In this document: positions 43,001 to 54,242 of the stretch, in pieces
Position numbering within the stretch: position 1 is the first letter of the stretch
How the letters are laid out: the number at the start of each line of letters is the position of its first letter
Origin: Symbiodinium natans
Lineage: Eukaryota; Sar; Dinophyceae; Suessiales; Symbiodiniaceae
Reading direction: 5' to 3'
Length of the DNA: 64,000 nt
Assembly (NCBI GenBank): GCA_905221605.1
Contig: CAJNDS010002335.1
Coordinates: forward strand, 718,887-782,886
Notes under the pieces: model-generated
The model's input: the letters and a program-made list of their open reading frames with translations, nothing else
What the model was told of the DNA's origin: nothing
Databases searched by the model: none
Translations under genes and position numbers: made by a program

Positions 43001-46000
43001 CCCACCCCCCCCCCCCCCTTCCCGCCTCACCGACTCGGACACTGAGTTGCGCCCTCTTGCTCTTCTTTGTTGTTTTATGTGTTTGCGTTCTTTCCTGGAT
43101 CCTCCTACCCCAAACCCCAAACCCTAGACCCTGAACCCTAAACCCTAAACCGGGGAACACCTTGAAGCCCACCTCAGGCCTCCTCCGGCGAGAAGGATGT
43201 CTCGCTGACCATTGCGAAGGCCTCTGAAAATCGTACCTATACGTTGGGATGTTCCCCCTTTATACTAACTTAGGGTTTAGGGTTTAGGGTTTAGGGTTTA
43301 GGGTTTAGGGTTTACTGTAGGGTTTAGGGTTTAGGGTTTAGGGTTTAGGGTTTAGGGTTACTAACAGTCCTCCTTAACAGGGATTACAATAGGGGATACT
43401 GTAAGCCCAATAAGGGGGAACATCCCAACCTACACCCCCAGCAAGCATCTAGGGGTTCAGGGTTTAGGGTTTAGGGTTTTGGATTCAGGGTTTAGGATAT
43501 GGGGGTTTAGGGCTTAGGGCTAAGGGTAGACCCGAAACCCTAAGCCCCAAAACGCGTTTCAACCTACCGCAAACCCAAAATCCAACCCTGGGCGAGAAGC
43601 CACAGAAGCAACCCCTAAAACCCTCAACCCTAAACGGCTTAGGGTTTAGGGTTTCGGTTTGGGGTTTAGGAACCCTAAACCCTAAACCCTAAACCCTAAA
43701 CCCTAAACCCTAAACCCTAAACCCCTAACAGGCCTGTAGCCTAATTTTGCCAAAAGCCCCAGACCATCCCCCTCAGGCAAGAGTTCGAGATGGCAAGACT
43801 CCCCGGACAGGGTTTAGAACTTAGGGTTTAGGGTTTAGGGTTTAGGGTTTAGGGTTTAGGGTGTAGTCCTCAAAGTTAAATCCGACGCAGGTGGCCGGCA
43901 GGAGGAGAACATTCTCCCTGAAGGACCTCGCGCACGAGATCGACGGCGTGAAGGCGCGCACTGCCTGTAGGGTTTAGGGTTTAGGGTTTGGGGTTTGGGG
44001 TTTAGGGTTGGTTTGGGGTTTAGGGTTTAGGCCGGTTTAGGAACCATTTGCTTAAGAACCTCCCAAGAACTATTTAAAAACAGTAATCCCTATATTGCCC
44101 TTTGCCCTTAAGGTTTTTTTTTTTTTTGGGGGGGGGGGGGGGGGTTCTTAAGCTAATTCTGGGTGTGTGTGGGGTCCAGACCCACCGAAACGACCAAGCC
44201 CACATCTACTTCAGCTGCACTCCGACTCACTGCGACCTCTTACCACCTGAGTCTACAGGGTCTTTAGGGTCTAGGGCTCAGGGTTTAGAGCGAGTCCCGT
44301 CGTGCAAACCCCTATACCCTACACCCTAAACCCTAAAACCCTAAACCCAGAACCCAGAAACCCTAAACCCTGAACCCCAAAATTCCGAACCCTCAGCGAG
44401 AAAACCCAAGAGGTTCTAAGTCCCTAGAATCTGGTGTTTAGAAGCTTTTGGGGCTTCGAGTGGTTCAGGCCGGTTTTAAGGAGGGGTTGAGCATAAACAA
44501 TTTTCAAAGGGTTTACAGCACAACTCAGTGAAGCGCTAAACCCTAGAAGCCCTTGTTTTTAGGGTCTAGGGTTGGGTTGAGGTTCTCGGGCTTGGTGTTC
44601 AGGATCTGGGGTTGGGGCTTTGGGTTCATCTAAGGGTACTTACGTTACCCTAAACCCTAAACCCTAAACCCTAAACCCTGAACCCTAAACCCTAAAGCTT
44701 AGGGTCCGTGTGGTGTTTGGGTCTTGGGTGTAGGCTTCGTCGCTTAGGGTTTTGGATGACTGCGCGCCTCCCGAGGTGAATCACAAGAAAGGCAAGGGCC
44801 ACTTGGGCCGCAGTTAGGGTTTAGGGTTTAGGGTTTAGGGTCTAGGGTTTAGGGTTTAGGGTTTAGGGTTTAGGGTTTAGGGTTTTGGGTTTAGGGTTTT
44901 GGGTTTTGGGTTTAGGGTTTAGGGTTTAGGGTTTAGGGTTTAGGGTTTAGGGTCCAACACCCTACACCCTGAACCCTAAACCCTCAACCCTAAGGCAAAA
45001 ATACCAAGCACGCCACAACAATCCATGTCGAGCCCTACAAGCCCAATTCGTGCTCAAGCTCCAGGCCCCTTGTCAGCCCCACATGCCCCAAAAGCCCGAC
45101 CTAGCCCCAAAACACTAAGCCCCTTAAAGCCCCCTGAGTTTCCCTAGGCCTCCAGCCACTAAACACCTGAACCCCTAAGCCCCTCAACCCTAAGCCTCTT
45201 GGATGCTAAACCCCTAAACCTTTAGGGTTTAGGGTTTAGGGTTGAACCCCAAACCCCTGAACCCTAAATCCCTAAACCCCTGAAGGCCGTCGAGAACCAC
45301 CCTGGAGCCTTGCGTGTTATGCCACCGTGGTTGACTGCACCCCCCTCCCCATGACGTGTAATGACTAGCACAATATCTACACATACTAGAACTTCCGTTT
45401 ATGTGTATTTTATACACACAAGCATAAGTGGATATATACGTAAAAGTGCTTCGTTAATTTATCTGAGTTCGTTCCAACGACTTGTCATGCCCTGAACCCG
45501 AACCCCCTGCCCTAAACCTAAACCCTAAACCCTACACCCAAACCCTAAACCCTAAACCCTAAACCCTAAACCCTAAACCCCAGGCTGGCTGCAGCGTCTA
45601 TAGAAGCAAAGCGATGTGTGTGCTTAGGCATGGTTGTGCTCAAGCTGACCAAGAAGGACCCCCTGAGTTGGGGAGGTTTTTTCCATGGGTTTTCCATCGG
45701 GTTTTACCCTAAACCCTTAACTCTTAAACCCTAAACCCTAAACCCTGAACCGTGGCTCTTGTAGCCCTGAGGGGTTTGCTGGGAGTTTGAGGGTGTCTCT
45801 TAACCCTAAACCCTAAACCCCTAACCCCCAAAAAACCCTAAGCCCCTAAGCCCCCAACCCCCCAAGCCCGAAAATCCTACGCCTCCCTACGCCCTTTGGA
45901 CGGACTGGGTGCTAAAGGTGGCTTAGGATGTGGCGCGTTGCCGATGCATCCTGCCTCGTGCGTTCAAGGTTTGGGGTTTGGGGGTTAGATCGCGATGTTT

Positions 46001-49000
46001 ACACACCACGAGCAGAAGGCTTTTCGGCCTGAGGGTTGTTTTGAGGTTGAGAGTTGAGAGTTCATAAACCTGAAGCACGGCACACTCATCCTTCAAGTAA
46101 GAGCTCTCACTTGAGCATCTTTAGGGCTTGTGGTTTGAAGAAGCAGGTTGCTGTGCATAAGCAGAGGGGCCGGGCAAGAAGCCTCTTCCCATTTGGGTGC
46201 TGCGGTTCAGGGCAGTACTTGATTACACCCTACGCCCCGGAACCCGAAAATTCCCAAACCCCCAAGCCTTAAACCCTAATCCTGCTGCATGCTGGGCGTA
46301 TGCAACTGTGGCGGAAAAGGTGCAGCCTTTTGGCAGAATTCCGAGCAACGCATGTGCTCACACTGATGGGTGCATACTCCTCATGCTCCTGCTGCTGAAA
46401 GCTGCTATGCTTATATACGACAAATGCCGCTGCCTTCCCAAAGCCCTAAACCCTAATCTTCAAACAGCCGCCCTCCAAACTGCACGAAGCCAAGATTCTC
46501 CGCATAGCCAGCGTGCACGGCTTCTGGGGCTCAGCCTAAAGCGCTAGAACCCGAAACGCGCCCCAAAACCCTGAACCCCCCCAACCCCTAAACCCTGAAA
46601 CCCTAAACCTCCAAACCCCTAAAAAATCCCCTGGTGCCCTCTGGGGGCCCCAATCCCCCAACAGCCCCTTAGGCCTTAGATCACCAAATTCAAGGCTCTC
46701 CCCTCCAAACCTGAAACTCTAAACCCTAAACCCGAAACCGCACACCAGGCCATAAGCATTGTGCCTTCGAGTTTTGGGTTGGGGGTTAAGGGACTTCAGG
46801 GTTTATAGGGTTTAGGTTTGTAGACTTTTGGGTTGAGGGTTTTCGGCTGTTGTTTTTTTGGGTTTATGGGTTTTAGGGTTGGGCTTACGTGTTTGAGGGT
46901 TTGAGGGCCCAGGGTCGGAGGTTGAGGGGTTTGGGGTTTGGCACCTGCATCACCATAAGGCCCTAAAAAATTGCCTTAGGGATTAGGGTTTAGGGTTTAG
47001 GGTTTAGGGCTTAGGGCTTGTGGCTATTTTGAAATCATATGCCGAGACGGTTTCAAGGGTGCGTGCACGAGTACGCCCTTGAGCCTGAAACCCTTCTCGG
47101 CAGCCCAGCGGTACCCTTTACGCTGCTTTGGGGTTCAAGGTTCCCTTATGAAGCAACCCTAAACCCTCAGCCCGAGACCCCAAACCCTTGATTATGATAG
47201 TATGGGCCCTAAACCCTAAACCCTAAACCCTAAACCCTAAACCCTAAACCCTAAACCCTAAACCCTAAACCCTAAACCCTAAACCCCGAATCCACAAAGC
47301 AAGGTCTGCAAGAATCCAGCCCCAAACCCGAAAACCTAAACCCTTAGCCCTCAGCCCTTAAACCCTAAACCCTAAACCGCATGTCTCGGCAGGAGGAGCA
47401 GCCCTGGTACAAGCTCCAGGAGACGTCCGGCAGCGGAGGCAGACTGCTACGAGCCCAACAGAATTTTAGGGCTTTGGGCTTAGGATTGAGGATTGAGGGT
47501 AGAGGGTACTGTAGAGGGTTTAGCTTTTAGGGTTAAGGGTGTAGGGTGTAGGGTTTAGGGTTTAGGGGTCCATGTACTCCGAGGGGCTGGCGAGCATTGG
47601 GGTGTCAACAACGCAGTTGTTGATACCCTGATCCCCAAACCTTGTCGAAGAAGACCTGCATCCCTAAAGACGCAACCCTAGAGCCTTTTCAACCGTATCC
47701 CCAAGCCTCAAACCCCCAAAAATCCCTATAAACCCTGATCAAAAGTCCCTAGAAACCCAAAACCCTAATCCCTTTAAGCCCTAAACCCTAATCCCTGTAA
47801 ACCCTAAACCCTATTCCCTATAAACCCTAATTCCCTATAAACCCTAATCCCTAGTCCCCAGAAACCCCAAAGCTCATGTTGCCCCTACGGTAGGTGTGTT
47901 GGGGGTTCTCGGCTCGGGCGCTTACGGGTTCATAGGGTTTGCTAGGCTTTGGGGTTTAGGGTTTAGGGGCTAGGGGTTAGGGTTTATGGGGCTTGGGGGG
48001 ATGTAGGGTTCAGGGCTTCTACTGTATGCGCCGGCGTGCACACACTCCCTCCACCCCCTCCCGCCATGGTCCGCCCTTTTCCGTGGTTCATGGTTGGTGT
48101 AGCGGCGTAGCGTCTCCCCACTCCCCACCCTCCCCTTTGGTTCATGGCATGTGGGATTAGCGTTGAGGGTTTAGGTTAAGGGTTTCGCCCTCTCCCACCT
48201 GTGGTTCGCGGTGGGTTTGAGATTCAGGGTTGAAGGCTTAGGTTTCGGGGGGGAGAGGGAAGTGGTTCGTGTTGGGTGTAGGATCTAGGGCTTAGGGTTC
48301 AGGATTTAGGGTTTAGGGTTTAGGTTTACGGTTTTCTTGGCTCGTGGTGGAACCCTAAACCCTAAACCCTAAACCCTAAACCCTAAACCCTAAACCCTAA
48401 ACCCTAAACCCTAAACCCTAAACCCTAAACCCTAAACCCTAACCCTAAACCCTAAACCCTAATTAAACCCTAAACCCTGTTCAAGGTTTAGTGGTGAGGG
48501 CTGAGGCTTAGGGTTTCCCATCTCCCACCCTATAAGCCCTATGAACCCTACAAGCCCTCTAAACCCCGTAAGCCCTATGAACCCTACAAGCCCTAGAGCT
48601 ATCTGCCGCCTGGAGCTCATGGGATTTGGGGTTTAGGGTTTAGGGTTTGGCAGGTGGCGATGACGAGGAGGAGGGCGGAATGGGCGGCATGGGAGGCATG
48701 GGCGGAATGCTGCTCGGCTTGTTCAGTGGGTCCCATAAACCCTCAGCCTAGGCAGCCGTGGACATGGCGCACCTTGTTTTGACCTTTTTAGGCTTTAGGG
48801 TTTAGGGTTTAGGGTTAATGCTAAACCCTAATTCCCTCCCACCCCCTCCTCAGCACCCGAAGATGAGCCGAATTCTACGCTTTTTTTCTCCTCGAAAACG
48901 CCAGTCAGTTGAGATTCCTTAGGCTCCCACAAGGGGCTCTCATGGGTTACCAGCTCCCTACAAAGAACCAGCATCCGAGACACTCAGCAGCCCGAAAGCC

Positions 49001-49324
49001 AGAAAGCCTGAAACCCCTCAACCCCGAACACCCTAAAGCCCCCCTAAACCCCAAACCCTAAACCCCAAACCCCAAACCCTATACCCTAAACCCTAAACCC
49101 TAAACCCTAAACCCTAAACCCTAAACCCACGCTCCTGAAGACCCCATACCAGGCCACATACCTTCCCCAAATAGTCGACCGAAGGAGAGACCTATCTAGG
49201 GGGTGAGGACGTGTTCATGGTTCATGAACGCGAGAAGACACGAGGAAGACAGGAGGGTTTAGGGTTTTGGGTTGTTGGTTCAGGGTTTAGGGTTTACTAC
49301 GAGTTGCTTAAGAACCCCCCCCCC

Positions 49325-49356
<32 letters not shown>

Positions 49357-52300
49357 TATTCCTTATAAGGGAAATATAGGGACTCATTTTTTGGGGGTTC
49401 TTAAGCAAACAGTAGTTTAGGGTTAAGGGCCAGGGTGTAGGGTTTAGGGTTTAGGGTTTGTTTAGGGTTTGGGGTTCAGGGCTGAAGAAAGCAAATCTTA
49501 GGCCTGGCATGGGCGGCATGCCCGGCATGGGCGGCATGGGCGGCATGGTGGCGCACTCGGAGTGAGAGGTGCTACTCTTGGGTTTGGGGTTTAGGGTTTG
49601 GGATTAGGGTTTAGGGTTTATAGGGTTTATAGGGTTCAGGCTCCTTCCCACATCCAGCCTCAACTGCTTTGCTTTATTGAAAGTACCTGAATCAGTGGTG
49701 TTTCTTGCTGGTTCAGGGCTTAGCGATGGGCGCGTGAGGGAAGGATGTGAGTTTTCGAAACAAGACCCGTAGGGGGTTTGATCTAAGGCCTCCCTAGCCA
49801 TGCTGCCTCGAAATGCGTGCTGCATGAATAATTGCGTGCTGCCTCACGCGCCGCACCTCACACTCGGACGTGCAGGAGGCGGACGCGCGCATTTGAGACA
49901 GCATGCAAAAGTTCAGGCAGCACCCTCCCTGAGGCGGCATGGCTTTGGAGGCTCTTGATTTGAGGGTTCCCCAAACCCCAAAAACCTTTAAGGTACCCAC
50001 GTAACTACCCTTTTTTTCCATAGACCCTAAACCCTGAACCCTAAACCCTAAACCCTAAACCCTAAACCCTAAACCCTAAACCCTAAACCCTAAACCCTAA
50101 ACCCTAAACCCTAAACCTGCAAGGTTTTGGCTTTGCGCATGTCAGGCACAGAGAGGAAGCAGTGGGTTGGTTGGAGCTCCAGATGGACTCGAAGACCTTT
50201 AACCTGGGTTTTAGGGTTTTAGGGTTTAGGGTTTGGGGTTAGGGTTTAGGGTTTAGGGTTTAGGGTTTAGGGTTTAGGGTTTAGGGTTTAGGGTTTAGGG
50301 AACCCTGAAACCGGCAAATCGGGATTTAGAGAATTTGAGTATCATTCCAAGCGCTGGTTGCGAGAACTGTCGCGATTAAGTTTTTTTTGTATTGCTGTTC
50401 ATGTCATAACTTCCAGCGAGGTTATGATACTTCTTCATGCGTTTCATGGTCGTAAGCATTCGGGGTATCTCGCTTCTTGGTTACGATCTTCGCTGCTCTT
50501 TGCTGGTGTGTTGCGGGGTCGCATGTTTCGTCTCTTACTTAGCCAATAGTTGAACGTTTAGCAGCTTTTTTGGGTTTCCTTAGCAATTAGGAACAGTAAA
50601 GTTTAACCATTCCCTAAACCCAAAACCTTAAACCCTAAACCCCTAAACCCCGAACCCTAACTTGGTTATCGGAGAAGTAAGGCTTTGCTTTCTTGAGAGG
50701 GTGGAAAACATGCTCGTTGCACCCAACGGTGGCTGTGGCGCATGGCCAAAGACGGGGGCCTTGTGTTATCCTGACCCTGGTGGACCTGATAGTCTAGTAT
50801 TTAAGGAGTAAGCCCTAAACCCTAAACCCTAAACCCTAAACCCTACACCCTACACCCTAAACCCTAAACACTAAACCCTACTTGCACCAAGGACCTGGCC
50901 TCCATGATGGGTGGCATGGGAGGAATGGGCGGCATGATGGGCGGCATGGGTGGAATGGGTGGAATGGGTGGCATGGGTGGCATGGGCATGGAGACTCGGC
51001 TTGGAGAGTTTAGGGTTGAGGGTTTAGGGTTGAGGGGTCAGGGCCGCCTGAGGAACTTAGGCCTTTACATAGTCAGAATACCTTCCTGTTTAGCACAGGA
51101 TCCCCCTTAAATGCAAGCCTCCCGCAACATGGATGGCTTGAATGGCACTTGTTGAGCTATGATGCAGCCCTCAACCCTAGACCCTCAACCCTCAGCCCTA
51201 GGGGGGGGGGTGTGTTGGAGTGTCTGGTTTTGGGGTTTGGAGAACTCCGTAGTCTTCTGTCCTTGGGGGAGTGGGAGGTCCAAAGCAACCCCCCTAAACT
51301 CTAAACCCTAAACCCACATAAGGGCTTTTGGCTTAGGGCTGAGGGCAGAGTCATCCCGAATACTCCCGAAAAATTCCTAAGCTTCCCACCATTCAGCCCT
51401 AGAACCCCAGAATCCCATAACCACTAAACCCTAAACCTTAAACCCTAAACCCTAAACCCTGGGGGGGGGGGGGGGGCACCCAACTTCAGGTTCTTCAACT
51501 GGGAGGCTCAGAAGCCGACGCACCCATGTAGACCACCAAACCAATCGCCAGGTCATGTTTTGACTGGGTTTTTGATAGCGTTTTGATAGGGTGCTGATAG
51601 GGTTTATCGGGTTTGGGGTTAAGAGTTTAGGGTTTAGGGTTTAGGGGTAGTCCGGGCTCTCCTGGCCGAAGAAGCTTAATGGCCTCATTGAAAACTCGAC
51701 TTCAACTCGATCGGGGTCCTTGATTAGGGTTTGGGGTTCAGGGTTTAGGGTTTAGGGTTTAGGGTTATGACTGAGTTCAGGTGTGGTAGCTAGACCCTAC
51801 ACCCGATGTCTTTCTGCTCCCTAACTGAAGGGTACTGGCTCCCGCTGAGCGACTTTACACCCTAAAAGCCCTCTCAGTCCTCAAGTCCGCTCATCCCGAA
51901 AGCCTTAAAGACCTCCCGACACTTCCTGCGGGACCCTAAACCCTAAACCCTAAACCCTAAACCCTAAACCCTAAACCCTAAACCCTAAACCCTAAACCCT
52001 AAACCCTAAACCCTAAACCCTACAGCCCAGGACGACATGGACCTCGGGGGCGAAGAAGAGGAAGAAGGCCAGGCGGAAGAGCGCGGAGCCCGGCAGTTTC
52101 AGTTTCAGTGTTTAGGATTTAGGGTTTTAGGGTTTTAGGGGTTTAGGGTTTTAGGGTTCTAGGGTTCTAGGGTTTCAGGGTTTCAGGGTTTCAGGGTTTT
52201 AGGGTTTTAGGGTTTTAGGGCTTAGGGTTGGGTTTAGGGTGAAAAGAGTGTTTAGGGTGCCTCACGGGGTCTAGGCTCTCAAGGTGTTTAGGGGAGTCTA

Positions 52301-52861
52301 GGGTGTTGAAGGGGTTTAGGGGTTTGGGGTGTTGAAGGGGTTTGGGGATGTATGGGCTCTAGCCCAGAGTCCCGCAAGCCCAGAACCCTGAACCCCCAAT
52401 GACCCCACCCCACCCCACCCCTCAGCTTAGAGCTCTTCTAGAGTTTTTAGGTTGTTTGTGTAAAACCTAAACCCTAAGCCCTAAGCCCTAAACCCTAAAC
52501 CCTAAACCCTAAACCCTAAACCCTAGAGAACCTCGCGGCTCGCGCGGCGGAGCGCCTCCAGTTTGCCAACGCCGTCCAGGAGGAGGTGGACAGGAGGCTG
52601 CGGCAGGCGAGCCAAGAAGAAGGCCATCAGCCGCCAATGTTTAGGGTTTAGGGTTTAGGGTTTAGGGTTTAGGGTTTAGGGTTTAGGGTTTAGGGTTTAG
52701 GGTTCCAGCTGCTCCTCCGCCAGGAGGAACGAGTGCTGGCCCAACAGACAACGCTGGAAGCGGTGCGGGAGCTCCTGACGCGGCAGACGAAGCAGCAACA
52801 GGCTGACCAGAACATGTTCGCTCGGCTGGAGCGGCTGCAGATCAGCCAACATCAAGTTTGA
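40047..52861 (+). CDS. CS-domain (p23/CacyBP-like) co-chaperone, about 18 exons
   Basis: Exons: 40047-40049, 40580-40621, 41297-41359, 41941-42000, 42872-42928, 43178-43219, 43777-43805, 43902-43953, 44776-44806, 45628-45671, 47393-47435, 48654-48708, 49502-49547, 50892-50992, 51490-51505, 52031-52072, 52529-52606, 52724-52861: 942 nt with TGA (313 aa). CS fold: ITKYSWGDGKKQ, VSIYIELDGL, DVSLTIAK, FSLKDLAHEI, MVVLKLTKKDPLSW, then PWYKLQ. Next a Gly-Gly-Met region as in plant p23, FFNWEDDMDLGGEEEEE (p23-like acidic tail), then a coiled coil. Likely Hsp90 co-chaperone or SGT1/CacyBP relative. The junction at 45671 needs a GG donor and is doubtful. The last two exons could be a separate coiled-coil gene. 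Confidence 0.75.
40050..40579 (+). repeat. CS intron 1 with higher-order telomere variant repeat
   Basis: CCCTAAGC/CCCTGAAC/CCCTATGC variants arranged in a higher-order unit; CCCTATGCC recurs at 40242, 40337, 40432 and 40511 (spacing 95, 95, 79). Confidence 0.75.
40580..40621 (+). CDS. CS gene exon 2
   Basis: AALTDAPPKWEARN; acceptor CCCAG|G, donor AAT|GC. Confidence 0.7.
40913..41006 (+). repeat. CCCTAAA array
   Basis: About 13 units in CS intron 2, followed at 41131-41173 by TTTAGGG. Confidence 0.9.
41297..41359 (+). CDS. CS gene exon 3
   Basis: GTVTGKYQWDDKKKSNTDAD then K; acceptor ACAG|G, donor AAG|GC. Confidence 0.82.
41525..41656 (+). repeat. TTTAGGG array abutting M6
   Basis: TTCAGGG variants then about 13 TTTAGGG. 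Confidence 0.95.
41657..41826. mobile_element. M6 element, 32-bp inverted repeats continuous with telomere arrays
   Basis: Left 41657-41688 (ACCAAGAATCTTAGGGTAG...) and right 41795-41826 differ at one base. TTTAGG abuts the left end and CCTAAA the right end, so the inverted repeat continues into the flanking arrays (41525-41656, 41827-41903). Confidence 0.85.
41941..42000 (+). CDS. CS gene exon 4
   Basis: DMSSAGDAITKYSWGDGKKQ: start of the CS beta-sandwich. Flanked by an 18-bp inverted repeat. Donor CAG|GC. Confidence 0.88.
42657..42743. mobile_element. M5 element
   Basis: GGGGGCTTACGAAAATA...TATTTTCGGAAACCCCC; in CS intron 4. Confidence 0.85.
42872..42928 (+). CDS. CS gene exon 5
   Basis: VSIYIELDGLDDCTEDMFQ; typical CS strand. 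Donor CAG|GC. Confidence 0.9.
43178..43219 (+). CDS. CS gene exon 6
   Basis: ASSGEKDVSLTIAK; acceptor CTCAG|G, donor AAG|GC. Confidence 0.85.
43244..43428. mobile_element. M1 element split by a telomere-like array
   Basis: Ends TTGGGATGTTCCCCC and GGGGGAACATCCCAA. The left arm is interrupted at TACTAAC by a TTTAGGG array (43270-43358) and resumes with TACTAACAGTCC, so TACTAAC (43263-43269, 43359-43365) is duplicated. Confidence 0.85.
43777..43805 (+). CDS. CS gene exon 7 (29 nt)
   Basis: ARVRDGKTP plus split Arg; acceptor CTCAG|G, donor CG|GA. Confidence 0.7.
43902..43953 (+). CDS. CS gene exon 8
   Basis: RRTFSLKDLAHEIDGVK; acceptor GGCAG|G chosen over an AG ten bases upstream by phase. 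Donor AAG|GC. Confidence 0.8.
44776..44806 (+). CDS. CS gene exon 9 (31 nt)
   Basis: VNHKKGKGHL; donor G|GC. Confidence 0.75.
44811..44953 (+). repeat. TTTAGGG array
   Basis: Starts 4 bp after the end of CS exon 9. Confidence 0.95.
45628..45671 (+). CDS. CS gene exon 10
   Basis: MVVLKLTKKDPLSW after a split Gly; last CS strand. End uncertain: phase requires a GG donor, or a tiny exon is missing. Confidence 0.8.
45672..47392 (+). other. CS intron 10 (1.7 kb)
   Basis: Telomere-like patches, an M2-like piece (about 47097-47200), and CCCTAAA before the acceptor. Open frames at 46054-46547 are not supported by splice sites. A short missing exon could hide here. Confidence 0.5.
47209..47286 (+). 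repeat. CCCTAAA array
   Basis: About 11 units in CS intron 10. Confidence 0.95.
47393..47435 (+). CDS. CS gene exon 11
   Basis: EEQPWYKLQETSGS; resembles the post-CS W-L segment of p23. Donor G|GA. Confidence 0.75.
48354..48479 (+). repeat. CCCTAAA array
   Basis: About 17 units in CS intron 11. Confidence 0.95.
48654..48708 (+). CDS. CS gene exon 12 (Gly-Met-rich)
   Basis: GDDEEEGGMGGMGGMGG then split Met; donor AT|GC. Confidence 0.85.
49502..49547 (+). CDS. CS gene exon 13 (Gly-Met-rich)
   Basis: PGMGGMPGMGGMGGM; donor ATG|GT, or three bases later GTG|GC. Confidence 0.82.
50025..50300 (+). repeat. CCCTAAA then TTTAGGG pair
   Basis: 50025-50117 and 50218-50300 enclose about 100 bp that resembles an exon-sized island, without a supported frame. 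Confidence 0.85.
50892..50992 (+). CDS. CS gene exon 14 (Gly-Met-rich)
   Basis: DLASMMGG then nine further GGM-type units to GM; donor GA|GA. Confidence 0.85.
51490..51505 (+). CDS. CS gene exon 15 (16 nt)
   Basis: FFNWE, one of the smallest exons here; in p23 a W-rich segment occupies the same place. Donor GAG|GC. Confidence 0.55.
51934..52022 (+). repeat. CCCTAAA array
   Basis: Ends 8 bp before the acceptor of the acidic CS exon. Confidence 0.95.
52031..52072 (+). CDS. CS gene exon 16 (acidic)
   Basis: DDMDLGGEEEEEGQ; acceptor CCCAG|G, donor CAG|GC. Confidence 0.75.
52529..52606 (+). CDS. Coiled-coil exon
   Basis: NLAARAAERLQFANAVQEEV then DRRLRQ. Start may instead be 52580 (GTCCAG|G). 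Tail of the CS gene or part of another gene. Confidence 0.6.
52724..52861 (+). CDS. Coiled-coil terminal exon (TGA)
   Basis: EERVLAQQTTLEAVRELLTR, then Gln/Lys-rich helix ending QISQHQV and TGA. Acceptor CGCCAG|G. Confidence 0.7.
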   Translation, partial: EERVLAQQTTLEAVRELLTRQTKQQQADQNMFARLERLQISQHQV

Positions 52862-53772
52862 GCATTAAGCCGGCCAAGGGCACCCGGAGGAGCAGCCGCT
52901 GGAACCCTAAACCGTAGGTTTGGGGAGGGGGGGGGGGGGGGTAGTTTTAGCTGTTCTCAACTTGGGGGGCCCAGCCTATTACTAGACATAGCACTCGCTG
53001 CATGTCTATCGGCATCCATCCATGTACCAACTTGGCTACGTCTCTATATGGTCGCTTCTCTAAAGTATGGTCCCGTTTGGGGGTCCTTGTGATATCGCGG
53101 GCCTTCCCCCGCCCCCAACCTAATGTAGAGAACTGACTGTATCGAGATACCTGTCTACGTGCAATCACCCCCCGCTCAAGCAACATCTATAGCCTGAACC
53201 CCCCTTGAGCTGTAGGGGAAGGAGGAAGGAGGTTCAACCTCGGGTCCCCAATTCGAGATCCACCGAAGTTCCTGCAGCCGCATTCGCAGCTGAGGTGAAC
53301 GTCATGAGTTGCCACCGTCTCTTGGTCCACATGAAAAACTTGTGTGGCAATGGTCTCTAGTGACTTAGTCGCCTCGCTCTTATAGTGGCGTGGGCAGCGG
53401 GGGGTATGAGTCAGGGTCTATCGGTTCGGGGCTTGAGAGTCATCCCTCAAGCCGGTCAAATGTTGTAGAGCATGCGAAGTTTTGCACTCGGCTTCCTCCG
53501 TTGAAGCCTGCTGGTGCTCCTGAATAGGGAGGTTTTGACACCAGAGCATCTAAGCTGGCTGGGCTGTTGAACTGAAATTGACAGCTGCGACCGAAACGCA
53601 GGACTAACCCCTAAACCCTAGCCCCTAGACCCTAAACCCTACCTGCGTAGGGCATCAGGGATGCTTTTGAAGACCCCTCCTTGGGCCATGATTGAACCGA
53701 AGGGGCTATCACTCAGTTTTAGGGTTTAGGGTTTTGTGGTTTTGGGTTTCAGGACTCAAGGCTAAGGGTTGA
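52862..53772 (+). other. Spacer without telomere-like arrays
   Basis: About 0.9 kb, unusual here for lacking CCCTAAA arrays until 53773 apart from short degenerate copies near 53610. No gene recognised. Confidence 0.5.
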
Positions 53773-53883
53773 TACCCTAAACCCTAAACCCTAAACCCTA
53801 AACCCTAAACCCTAAACCCTAAACCCTAAACTCTAAACTCTAAACCCTAAAACCCTAAACCCTAAACCCTAAACCCTAAACAT
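53773..53883 (+). repeat. CCCTAAA array
   Basis: About 15 units with CTCTAAA variants. Confidence 0.95.
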
Positions 53884-54141
53884 AATCAGGGGTCAAAGGT
53901 TCAGGGATTAGGGTTTCCATGCCAAGCTGACCTACAGAACAGCCACACTTTGCACGGACAGGCCGACAGTGTTTGTACACAGCTCCGCTGGCTTCCGGGC
54001 CTCTCACAGAGAGCAGACCCGATCCAACACACACCGGAGAGAGAGTTGCTTACTTAGCATAACAGTTGAAAGGGGTTTAAGGTTTAGGGTCTAGGGTCTA
54101 GGGTTTAGGGTCTAGGGTTTAGGGTTTAGGAGAGATTTAGG

Positions 54142-54242
54142 AGTTTACGAAAATAGGGGGCCCCCGAATTTAGAACCCATAAGAGTAGGACTCCCTCGTA
54201 ATAAGGACCCCAATAAGATACCCACCATTTTCGGAAACCCCC
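54142..54242. mobile_element. M5 element
   Basis: AGTTTACGAAAATAGGGGG...CATTTTCGGAAACCCCC. Confidence 0.8.

Larger units (their letters stand above)
47436..50891 (+). other. CS introns 11-13
   Basis: 47436-48653, 48709-49501, 49548-50891. Arrays at 48354-48479, 49087-49127, 50025-50117 and 50218-50300, an A/T run at 49325-49360, and an M7-like fragment near 50540-50610. No further exon recognised. Confidence 0.6.
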
